The translations under genes were made by a program, and so were the position numbers. A DNA stretch of 35,919 nt from Candidatus Magasanikbacteria bacterium CG10_big_fil_rev_8_21_14_0_10_47_10. GTDB lineage: Bacteria; Patescibacteriota; Patescibacteriia; Magasanikbacterales; UBA922. Below, piece by piece: positions 23,850 to 32,200 of this stretch (position 1 is its first letter; every line of letters starts with the position of its first letter). Under the pieces are notes generated by a model. It did not search any database, was not told where the DNA came from, and saw only the letters and a list, made by a program, of their open reading frames with translations. Location of the stretch: positions 558 through 36,476 of the forward strand of contig PFCB01000018.1 of the NCBI GenBank assembly GCA_002773135.1, written 5' to 3'.

Positions 23850-24596
23850 ATGCGTATTCGACTTCAAAAACACATCGCCGACTGCGGGGTTTGCTCTCGT
23901 CGAAAGGCAGAAGAGCATATTTCCGCAGGCAACGTAGCAGTAAATGGAAAGACAGTGACAGAACTTGGGACAAAAATTGACCCGGCCATCGATACTGTCA
24001 CCGTAGCCGGAAAAAATGTTCAGAAAAAGAATGAAAATACGAACAAAAAAAAATACGTCTACATTATTTTGAATAAACCCACCGGCTACATAACCAGCGC
24101 GTCCAGCGAACAGGGTGCGTCTGTTCTTGACCTCATTACCCGGGATAACTGTGTGGGAGAAAAAAAAGATCTTTTGCGCACCCGCGTCTATCCTGTTGGC
24201 AGGTTAGACAAAGATTCCGAAGGTTTGGTACTATTAACAAACGACGGTGAACTTACCAACACATTGACACACCCAAAATACGAGCACGAAAAAGAGTATG
24301 ATGTGACCGTAGACATGCCGCTCAGACAAAAGGAGCAGGCTGTGTTAGAAAAAGGAATGATCATTGATGACGCGGCCGTACAAGGAATTGTTGTGAAAGA
24401 ACAGAAAAATCTTGGCCGACGATCCGTTGTCACAGTCGTTCTAAAAGAGGGGAAAAACAGACAAATCAGAAAAATGTTCGGCGCGCTTGGATACTCTATC
24501 CTGTCACTCAAGCGTACACGCATGGGCCGCCTCAAATTGGGCGTTCTCCCAATAGGCCGCTGGCGGTATATAAGAAAAGATCAAATCATTAAATGA
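23850..24596 (+). CDS. RsuA/RluB-family pseudouridine synthase
   Basis: A 248-residue RNA-modifying enzyme. The N-terminal S4 RNA-binding domain (RIRLQKHIADCGVCSRRKAEE, about residues 2-60) precedes the synthase domain, whose catalytic aspartate is in VGRLDKDSEGLVLLTNDGEL (about residue 119). Later marks are EGKNRQIRKM and LKRTRMGRLKLG. The closest types are RluB/RluE/RluF/RsuA, which isomerise single uridines in ribosomal RNA; which site is modified cannot be told. It is tightly packed between the CorC-type gene and a hypothetical gene that overlaps its stop by 4 bp. Confidence 0.93.
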   Translation: MRIRLQKHIADCGVCSRRKAEEHISAGNVAVNGKTVTELGTKIDPAIDTVTVAGKNVQKKNENTNKKKYVYIILNKPTGYITSASSEQGASVLDLITRDNCVGEKKDLLRTRVYPVGRLDKDSEGLVLLTNDGELTNTLTHPKYEHEKEYDVTVDMPLRQKEQAVLEKGMIIDDAAVQGIVVKEQKNLGRRSVVTVVLKEGKNRQIRKMFGALGYSILSLKRTRMGRLKLGVLPIGRWRYIRKDQIIK

Positions 24597-25084
24597 GTAC
24601 CTCTATGGAAGCAAGACAGCACGAAGGAACACCCGAGGCAGCGCAATTTCAGCAGCTGATGAATGAAATGACCCCGGTTGGGCCTGCTGATATTGATAAA
24701 CTCAAAGCGGAAGCGGAAGCCGAGACAAAAATAGAACGAGGCCAGACCACCCACTCACGAATTAAAGACGCAATCGCTGATCTGACCAGGCAATCCGGCA
24801 AAAGCAGCGAAATAGGCAAAGCAATCGCGCGCCGACTTGACTCAATTGACCATGCTACCGGTTTATCCGGAGACACGGAGCTGCCCGCACTCGCGGGGAT
24901 TGAACAGATGGACTATTTCGACGACCTCCTTCAAAAATTGCAAGGCGACCCTGTTGCGCAAAGTGCGTTGCGAGACGCCGTCGGTTCGGTCAAAACCATT
25001 GAAGCCCCACCAAAAGTTGCCTTTGGCAGACCGCCGGTTGATGTATCAAACGAAGATACTCAGGACAACGCGCAGGCTGCCTGA
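24593..25084 (+). CDS. Hypothetical acidic helical protein
   Basis: A 163-residue protein not recognised. It is predominantly helical and acidic (DIDKLKAEAEAETKIERGQ), followed by a segment IKDAIADLTRQSGKSSEIGK and then DYFDDLLQKLQGDPVAQSAL. There is no cysteine, signal peptide or membrane helix. Its ATG overlaps the stop of the pseudouridine synthase (ATGA), so it is coupled to that operon; ATG at 24605 is an alternative start. Confidence 0.6.
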   Translation: MSTSMEARQHEGTPEAAQFQQLMNEMTPVGPADIDKLKAEAEAETKIERGQTTHSRIKDAIADLTRQSGKSSEIGKAIARRLDSIDHATGLSGDTELPALAGIEQMDYFDDLLQKLQGDPVAQSALRDAVGSVKTIEAPPKVAFGRPPVDVSNEDTQDNAQAA

Positions 25085-25086
25085 GC

Positions 25087-25115
25087 TTGACAAAACCATT
25101 TTTTAGTGCTACACT
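25087..25115 (+). promoter_or_regulatory. Promoter of the tandem-paralogue genes
   Basis: A consensus TTGACA (25087-25092) and TACACT (25110-25115, extended by TGC) are separated by 17 nt. The start should be near 25122, about 19 nt before the ATG at 25141. Confidence 0.75.
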
Positions 25116-25140
25116 GTTGCGTTCTTATAGATTATATCGT

Positions 25141-25833
25141 ATGCCAGAGCTGCGCGATTACAACAATCCATTGCCCGAGCAGCAACCGCTACCACCCGAA
25201 CCAACGCCTGTTGAGGTTCCCGCGTCTGAACTTGAGCGTGTTGTATCAGCACTCAGACGTGAACATTGGATTCATATTGATACGACATACCTGGATAAAC
25301 TGCTGACAAAGGGCGTCGTTACAGGCGGAGAAACATATCGCGCACTCGCGCGAATGAAACAAGAAGGCCAAAGCGAATACCAGTATTTTGAGCGCCTGTA
25401 CGATGAGCGCGAAAAAAATGCCCTTCCGAATGATCCACATGATATCCTTCCCACACAAGTGCACGGCCTCGTGGAACTGGTTGGCGTGTATAAACCCCTC
25501 CCGCGGAGAAAAGAAGCCATTCGGGAAGTACACAATGAAATAATCGCGCGAAAAAAAATGCTGAGGCAAACACAGCAGCAAGAGGAACCTTTTATGGACG
25601 CAATTGACGCGCGCGCAGATCTCACGGAAGAAGAAAAGGCCCGATTGAAAATGCCGCATGCAAAAAAAATAGCAGAGCAAGATGAAAAACTCATATCGGC
25701 TCAAAATATAGAAGATGACGCTATTTTTGAACGATCATACCAAAAAATGCTTTTAACAGAAGGCGGCTGGAAACCGGATCCATCGGAACCGGCAAAATCC
25801 AAATTTGATCCTCCGAATATTAGAAACATCTAA
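25141..25833 (+). CDS. Hypothetical protein, tandem paralogue 1
   Basis: A 230-residue soluble protein of no family I know, related to the next gene. A Pro/Glu-rich lead (residues 1-28) is followed by a helical core with WIHIDTTYLDKLLTKGVVTG (about 43-62), then GETYRALARM. The segment GLVELVGVYKPLPRRKEAI lies near 117-135, and GGWKPDPS near the end. The same landmarks occur in the same order in the protein at 25871-26665, including 18 residues between the conserved Trp and the TGGE. It has its own strong promoter. In-frame ATG at 25087 overlaps the -35 box and is rejected. Confidence 0.68.
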   Translation: MPELRDYNNPLPEQQPLPPEPTPVEVPASELERVVSALRREHWIHIDTTYLDKLLTKGVVTGGETYRALARMKQEGQSEYQYFERLYDEREKNALPNDPHDILPTQVHGLVELVGVYKPLPRRKEAIREVHNEIIARKKMLRQTQQQEEPFMDAIDARADLTEEEKARLKMPHAKKIAEQDEKLISAQNIEDDAIFERSYQKMLLTEGGWKPDPSEPAKSKFDPPNIRNI

Positions 25834-25870
25834 CCATAATTCACCCGCCGGACTGTTAACACCAAATCGT

Positions 25871-26665
25871 ATGCCAGAAGAACTACAAGGTATCCCGCAG
25901 GAAGCACGTGACTTTCGAGCGCCACAACCGCAGGAAGTGCCGGATGTTCTGCCCGTAGACGCGGAGCAAGCAAAAAAAGAAAATTTAAAAAATATGGAAA
26001 CGCTCGAAGCGGACGGCTGGCACATGACAAGCCCCCAGCAAATGGAAGTGGCACTGACAGACGGCGACATCACGGGGGGAGAAGCATACAACGCGTACCT
26101 GCGCGTGCAAGACGCGGCAGACCCGTCCACAGAGACCTGGATGTACTTTGCCAAACCATTTAGCAAAGGTGACACGCTGCCACAGACAAGTGACGCCTTC
26201 ACTCCCGAGGGCATAGGAAAGCCGGCGGAATTGCTGGGTTTGTACGAGGTTCAACCAATCCGCAAAGATTTGAAACACTATTATGAATACAGCGCGCAAA
26301 AATTAAAAATGAAGCCGCGCACCAGCGATGACCAAAAAATATTGCATGATTATCAAAGGCGAATAATCAGTAACCTATACCCCCAGGCATTGCACCGCAT
26401 GGAACCGGGTCATAATGGTTGGCAAAAAGATCCTTCTTATACCGCGCAGCTGCGGTTGCCGGAGGATTTTGATGAAACCATGGCAGACCCGGGTCTCAAT
26501 GCCTTTATAGACGCGCGAAGCGAAGCGATTGCCACCGAACAAGTCCGCCGTGAGCGCGTGACCCCTCTGCCTGAAAGCGGCGCTCCTCCAAATGATTCTG
26601 AAACAGGTGAATTCCCTTTTCAGCCGGGAGATCCCACACCGCCGGATAAAAATATAACAGTCTAA
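25871..26665 (+). CDS. Hypothetical protein, tandem paralogue 2
   Basis: A 264-residue soluble protein, paralogous to the preceding one. Shared landmarks are GWHMTSPQQMEVALTDGDIT (about 49-68) leading into GGEAYNAYLRV, GKPAELLGLYEVQPIRKDL, and NGWQKDPSYTAQLRLP. The C-terminus continues about 70 residues past the shared part and ends in a Pro-rich acidic tail. Identity looks low, so the duplication is old. The gene starts 37 bp after its partner and is probably cotranscribed with it. Function unknown; there is no signal peptide, membrane helix or recognised catalytic motif. Confidence 0.68.
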   Translation: MPEELQGIPQEARDFRAPQPQEVPDVLPVDAEQAKKENLKNMETLEADGWHMTSPQQMEVALTDGDITGGEAYNAYLRVQDAADPSTETWMYFAKPFSKGDTLPQTSDAFTPEGIGKPAELLGLYEVQPIRKDLKHYYEYSAQKLKMKPRTSDDQKILHDYQRRIISNLYPQALHRMEPGHNGWQKDPSYTAQLRLPEDFDETMADPGLNAFIDARSEAIATEQVRRERVTPLPESGAPPNDSETGEFPFQPGDPTPPDKNITV

Positions 26666-26670
26666 CTCTC

Positions 26671-26698
26671 TTGCCAAACAAACATGCTTTGCTATACT
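26671..26698 (+). promoter_or_regulatory. Promoter of the 26.7 kb gene
   Basis: TTGCCA (26671-26676) and TATACT (26693-26698, extended by TGC) are separated by 16 nt. The -10 box lies in the loop of the hairpin at 26681-26709. Confidence 0.55.
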
Positions 26699-26717
26699 CA
26701 GAGCATGTTTTATTTTT
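26681..26717 (+). terminator. Hairpin terminator overlapping a promoter
   Basis: Arms AACATGCT (26681-26688) and AGCATGTT (26702-26709) pair perfectly, and TTTATTTTT follows. It would end transcripts from the paralogue genes, while the promoter inside it starts the next gene. Confidence 0.55.
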
Positions 26718-26730
26718 AACATCACTGCGT

Positions 26731-27195
26731 ATGCTATCAGAACGAGAACGCGCTCGCGCCAGAGCGGGCGTTGAAATGTCAAAGAAAAAACTTGGCGACC
26801 TCTATCCGGAAGGTCACCCAATGCACAAAGCGGCTCAAAAAACTGTAGAGGCGCCAAAGAGTGACAAACCTTCACTCCCGGAAGGCTTATCAAAAAGAGA
26901 AAAATTGGGAACCCTCTATCCTGATAAACCGGTCATGAACCCATTACGCGCGGAGGCGGAGGCGGCTATTGCCCGTGAGCAAGCACTGGACAATGTGGTA
27001 CCTATACAGCGCAAAGAGGCCGGTCCACTGCACGGTCTTACGCGCGATGAAATTAAGTCATGGGCGCAAATGCATGACATGCTCGATGAGAACAGCCCGG
27101 ATTGGTCCAAGGCCGAAGCCGCGGCTCGGCTGATTGCAGAAGAACAGATGGCAGGCCTGGAAGAGTCGGCCGATGAGGAGAAAAAAGCCGCGTAG
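26731..27195 (+). CDS. Hypothetical protein with two LG-x-LYP repeats
   Basis: A 154-residue basic-then-acidic soluble protein, not recognised. It carries two copies of a short motif, KKLGDLYPEGHPM (about residues 19-31) and EKLGTLYPDKPVM (about 57-69), 38 residues apart. Such paired motifs often bind a repeated partner surface. The C-terminal half is helical (LTRDEIKSWAQMHDMLDEN). The start at 26731 follows the promoter; a longer frame from 26671 would cover the promoter and hairpin and is rejected. A bidirectional terminator follows. Confidence 0.6.
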   Translation: MLSERERARARAGVEMSKKKLGDLYPEGHPMHKAAQKTVEAPKSDKPSLPEGLSKREKLGTLYPDKPVMNPLRAEAEAAIAREQALDNVVPIQRKEAGPLHGLTRDEIKSWAQMHDMLDENSPDWSKAEAAARLIAEEQMAGLEESADEEKKAA

Positions 27196-27201
27196 CACAA
27201 C

Positions 27202-27230
27202 AAAAAATCCGGGATAGCCCGGATTTTTTT
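27202..27230. terminator. Bidirectional terminator before ftsH
   Basis: The stem AAATCCGGG (27205-27213) and CCCGGATTT (27218-27226), loop ATAG, is flanked by A and T runs. It serves both the gene to the left and ftsH, which converges from the right. Confidence 0.9.
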
Positions 27231-27235
27231 ATTCT

Positions 27236-29086
27236 TTATTTCTTGTCTTCTTGTTCTGTTTCCCCATCCATTATTAGTTTAAACGCCTCTTGTTCCACCG
27301 TTTCCCTTACCATCAGCTCTTTCACAAGGCGCTCCATTTCTGTTCTTCTATCTATCAGTACGCGCTCCGCAGTCTCCCTCGCATGTGCGAGCAATTTATT
27401 GATTTCACTATCAATGGTTTCTGCTGTTTTTTCAGAATAATTTTTCTTATCATGAATTTCTTGCGCCAAGAAAATCATTTCTTCATTTTCACCGTACACG
27501 CGTGGCCCCAGCTCTTCACTCATGCCATATTGCATGACCATTTTCTTTGCCAATTGTGTTGCTTTTTTCAAATCACTTGATGGACCGGTGGTCAGCTGAT
27601 CCAAGCCGTATATCATCCGCTCGGCAACGTATCCGCCCATCATCATGGCCATGTCGTCTTTAAACTGCGCAATGCGCTGGTAGTGCTTATCCGAATCAGG
27701 CATAGAAAGCGTATATCCGCCTGCCATGCCACGACCAATAATGGAAACCTTTCGAACAGGATCACAGTTTGGCAAGAAGTGACCAACTATGGCATGCCCT
27801 GCCTCGTGATACGCGGTCATTTCTTTGTCCTTTTCACTCATCACGCGAGACCGTTTTTCAGGACCAAGCAGCACCTTATCGATACTTTCGCGTACCAATT
27901 CCTCATTAATTTTCTTTTTATTTTTTCGCACGGCCAAGATGGCTGCCTCGTTTAATAAATTTTCCAAATCAGCACCGGAAAATCCGGGCGTTCGTTCGGC
28001 CAGGGTTCGCAATTTCACGTCATCTGCAAGTGGTTTGCCCTGCGCGTGCACTTTTAGGATAGCTTCTCTGTCATTTATATCCGGGAGTGAAATCACCACG
28101 CGTCTGTCAAAACGACCGGGACGAAGCAGCGCCTCGTCCAAGACATCCGGTCGATTGGTGGCCGCCACGACGATCACACCAAGATTCGGTTCAAATCCGT
28201 CCATCTCCACCAATATTTGGTTCAATGTTTGCTCACGCTCATCGTGCGACCCACCAAGGCCGGCTCCGCGCTTGCGACCAACCGCATCAATTTCATCGAT
28301 AAACACTATGGCCGGTGCTGTTTTTTTCGCTTTGTTAAATAAATCTCGGACACGTGACGCACCCACACCCACAAACATTTCCACAAACTCAGAACCTGAA
28401 ATATGGAAAAATGGAACGCCCGCTTCTCCGGCAACGGCTTTTGCAAGTAATGTTTTTCCGGTTCCCGGTGATCCCATGAGCAAGACACCCTTTGGAATCT
28501 TTGCACCCATGTCTGCAAACTTTTTTGGGTGCTTCAAAAAATCTACAATCTCTTCCAATTCTTCTTTTGCTTCCACAGCACCGGCTACATCTTTAAATGT
28601 TTTTTTACTTTTTTCATCCGCCTTTGCTTCCTTTGCTTTGCTTGAACCAAAGCCCATGGCTTTATTGTTGACGCCCTGCACCTGACGACTCATAAACCAA
28701 ATAAACCCTACGATAAAGAGAAGCGGAATCAGGTACGGCGCAAGCACCGTTGCCCAAAAAGCAAATCCATCTTCTTTTTTTACTTTTACATCAATAGACC
28801 CAACTTTTGCCGGATCAACACCCAGGTTGTCCATGAGTTCTGTAAAGGATTGCCCATATTCCTTTTTAATCTCCTGCTTTGCCCGGCTTTCATCTTTAAG
28901 CGTTACGGCAATAATATCTTTCTGAATTTCAATACTTTGTACTTCGTCGTTTTGTATTTCCGTGACAAGCGTATTGATACTGGTTTCTTCTGGTTTTTCT
29001 TTGTCAAAATTACCAAAACTGAGCACGGCTGCCAATAAAAACAGGACAACGATGATGTAGGCGAAATTCTTAATCAGATTCTTCAT
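27236..29086 (-). CDS. ftsH: ATP-dependent zinc metalloprotease FtsH
   Basis: A 616-residue membrane-bound AAA+ protease that degrades misassembled membrane proteins and short-lived regulators. It has an N-terminal membrane helix ([17 protein letters not shown]), an extracytoplasmic domain (about residues 30-108) and a second helix ([17 protein letters not shown]). The AAA module carries Walker A GSPGTGKT, Walker [12 protein letters not shown] and arginine-finger region [10 protein letters not shown]. The zinc protease site is HEAGH, with the third ligand aspartate expected in the downstream helix. Length is normal. It is transcribed leftward from a consensus promoter. Confidence 0.97.
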   Translation of the reverse strand: MKNLIKNFAYIIVVLFLLAAVLSFGNFDKEKPEETSINTLVTEIQNDEVQSIEIQKDIIAVTLKDESRAKQEIKKEYGQSFTELMDNLGVDPAKVGSIDVKVKKEDGFAFWATVLAPYLIPLLFIVGFIWFMSRQVQGVNNKAMGFGSSKAKEAKADEKSKKTFKDVAGAVEAKEELEEIVDFLKHPKKFADMGAKIPKGVLLMGSPGTGKTLLAKAVAGEAGVPFFHISGSEFVEMFVGVGASRVRDLFNKAKKTAPAIVFIDEIDAVGRKRGAGLGGSHDEREQTLNQILVEMDGFEPNLGVIVVAATNRPDVLDEALLRPGRFDRRVVISLPDINDREAILKVHAQGKPLADDVKLRTLAERTPGFSGADLENLLNEAAILAVRKNKKKINEELVRESIDKVLLGPEKRSRVMSEKDKEMTAYHEAGHAIVGHFLPNCDPVRKVSIIGRGMAGGYTLSMPDSDKHYQRIAQFKDDMAMMMGGYVAERMIYGLDQLTTGPSSDLKKATQLAKKMVMQYGMSEELGPRVYGENEEMIFLAQEIHDKKNYSEKTAETIDSEINKLLAHARETAERVLIDRRTEMERLVKELMVRETVEQEAFKLIMDGETEQEDKK

Positions 29087-29123
29087 AAAAAACGTGTAAA
29101 TCTAGAGAAATTATCGTTGGATG

Positions 29124-29152
29124 AGTATAGATAAAAGCACCGATTTTGTCAA
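29124..29152 (-). promoter_or_regulatory. ftsH promoter
   Basis: On the minus strand a consensus TTGACA (29147-29152) and TATACT (29124-29129) are separated by 17 nt. The leader to the ATG is about 31 nt. No CIRCE element is present. Confidence 0.8.
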
Positions 29153-29159
29153 CCGGTGC
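29137..29159 (-). repeat. Inverted repeat around the ftsH -35 box
   Basis: Arms GCACCG (29137-29142) and CGGTGC (29154-29159) flank the -35 box. Read on the minus strand, the hairpin is followed by TTTTAT. It may be a weak terminator for the helicase transcript with the ftsH promoter embedded, or an operator. Confidence 0.45.
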
Positions 29160-29215
29160 CTGCGCATCCTTCCCGCCTAGTGGAATGTCCTTACACGTAA
29201 CATGTCTCACGGCGG

Positions 29216-32200
29216 TCAGACCAATTCAGCCAATACATCTTCTATAACATCATCGATTGAAAAAGGTATACCTTGTTGGATATCTTCTACCGATTCTTCA
29301 AGCGACTTTTTTACCCCGGCAACCAGGTCCGCTCTGGTGACAAATCCGTCAAGAATATAATCCATGACTTCTTCATTTGCCGCTATGGTTGCTTCCACAT
29401 TTCTCCACTGATCATTAAAGACATCAAACCAGCCCTGATCATAGTTCTCCTCAATTTTTGGCATATTTCTTTTGTATGCCGATTCGATTTTGCCTTCCAA
29501 TGTGGCAATCTGTCCGCGAAGACTTGCGACATCAGCCCCTCTTTCAAGTAATTCCGCAAGACGTGCCGCTTCTGCCTTAAAACTCGCGTACTTCTCGTAC
29601 ATATCTGCCATGGCTTTTGTGTTTTCAGTGGACTCCTGTTTCTTCGCTCGTATTTTATCCGGCTGTTTTTCGCGTCCGCGCGCGTGCTTTTTTTCTTTCA
29701 CGCGCTTCTGCTTACCACGAGCGATATCGGCACGCCCCATGTATGGACGCATACCGTCAATAAGCGCGCGCATTTTGGCCAGATGATCAAAAAATTCCGC
29801 CTTGAGTTCATCCGTCATGTCTTCCTTTTTTTCTTTGCTACGCGGGGTCATATCAATCACCACAGCAGGTTTCACAGGCTCTGGTTTTTCCTGTTTTTTT
29901 GCGCTCAGCAAATCAGCGAGCGTTCCCATTGACTCACCGACAGTACCAATCTCGGACGTTCCGCCACCGCGCGTTTCCTCATAAAAATTCTCACTGTAAT
30001 TGCCACCTGCACCTTTTGAAATTTCATACAATTCATCCGGCTGAATATGACCGTTCGATATGCTGACACGGAGCATTTCATTCGCCCCTTCACCGATAAC
30101 CCAGTGTCCATCCGGCAATCGAAAATTGCCCTCGAACCAATCGTGGGCCCTTCCAAAATAGAGTACGTCTCCATTTGCCTGAAATATCAGCTTCTTTCCC
30201 CACGTGCCAATGGGAATGCCACCCTGCCGCGACTCCTGTATGGAAAATGCATCGCCTAATTTGAACCCATCAACGGCATTCACTTTGGCGGCTTTGCCGT
30301 TTTGGACATACACGTATTTGGCCGCAGTTCCCCATTCTTTCATTTTAGTATACAAATCCATGTGTTCCGGCAACGTGACACCGGCCAATATGCCAGTAAG
30401 CTCTTGTATCATTTCTTCAGCTTGCATGACTCTTTGCTCAAACGTCATGTTTCTCACATCGTACGAAGAATACGCTAATGCAAGCAATTGATTGACATGA
30501 GACCATTTTTCTTTGATTATCTCCTGATCAATCCCATCAATCAATCCTGCGTAGGCATCATCGGAAATTATGGTGACCTTCTCACTCATCTTGCTCAATT
30601 TCTCCCGCAACGCGCGGACTTGGGCAATATGTCCCTCAAGATTGCTGATCATATCCGATGCCTCCCACATCTGGACGATGGCCCGTCGGGGATCGTGTGA
30701 AATCAGGCTTTCCGTCCTATTGGACCAATCACCTTGGAGCTTTGAGCGTATACGGCTCAACTCTTCTGAAAAAAGATTATCCCGATCCAAGGACTTCTCC
30801 ACCGTGTCAAGGCGTGCTTTCACCTCATCATGTATATCCCGCGCGGGTTTTGGCAGTTCGCGCATATCTGATTCCCTCAACGCTGCCCGCTGCGCCGTGG
30901 TATGCAGATTCTCGGCATTTTCCGCCGCCTGCCGAGCGTGCTCTTCATTCTGAAAGTACTGGATAAAATAATGCGGTTTGTCTCCAGACCATACCACTTC
31001 CGCGCACACGGCAGGGTATGCAATGAGCGATTTCTGGTCAAAAGAGATTCCGTATTGCAACGGCAGAACCCCAAAAGCCTCCGGCCCGGGAAGCGGCCCT
31101 TCAAGACCCACCCCGTCACCAGGCAATGCCACCCGCTCGTTTACCTTTTTAAACTCTTCAAACAGCTGCGCAGCGTGATGCTCACGCAACTTCAGTATGT
31201 ATGATTCAATGGATGGGAATGATGTACCAAAAAATTCGCTCACCACAATGAGTTCATCATCATCGTCAAACGAAAGAATTTCACTGCGAATGGGTTCTAT
31301 TTCTTTTTCAAGCAGACGAGCGGCATGGTACGAGTCCTCAAGATTCGATCCCGGCATGCCTATTGTTACTTTTTGTACTTTATGCCGGTCATTCCAACTT
31401 TTATCCTCGTACGCATACGTTAATGCATACATATACCCGCCGTACTGCAGAGTATCGGGCTTGTTCTTTTCAATATTTTCCCGTTGTTCGCTCGGACATA
31501 TATCTTCCACGTTCAACAAAAAACCTTCCGGATTTAACTCCATAGCTTCCTGCATGGAAATACTTTCACCCAGCTGACCGGCAATCCATTCATCCAAAAG
31601 AAACAACGGAACAGTACCTTTTGATTTATGAAACAGCTTCGTCACTGTTTGTATAGAATCTTTATTCTCCTGAATATGAAAGAACTTCTGAATCGCAGGG
31701 TCGCTTGAGCCAGCAATATATCTGGCCAGTTCACGTGTGGCTGCACGGCTTCTTTCGATAACCGTGTCTTCGGGTAAGCGTACCCACATGCCGTCTTTTC
31801 TTTGAAACTCGTAGCTCGCCGTTGTCTGCGCAATTCCATCCTTTACTGACACCCGGACATATTCCGGCGTGTCGGTACGACGAACAATTTGGGGAAGGGC
31901 GCGTTCCAGCATGGTTGAACCAATCGGCTGCAAACCCACCGCGTATTTCCATGTGGTTTCACTACTTCCATACTTGGTAGATCTGGTGCCTTTCCCCGGT
32001 TGTAGCCGCATACAGACAGCCATTTCAGGGCTCGCCTTCATTGCATGAGATGTACTGTTAATCCGCACATCCAAATCACCTCTATCAAGACGCTCATACT
32101 GCACACCATGCTTTCTGCCGGTCTTTTTTATCAAATGATCGGGCGCGAACCCGGCGCACAGTGACAGCGCAATGTCATCGACAGATCCGCCTCTCGGCCG

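Noticed and set aside
29124-29159. CIRCE heat-shock operator at ftsH
   Set aside because: The inverted repeat GCACCG/CGGTGC does not match the CIRCE arms TTAGCACTC/GAGTGCTAA.
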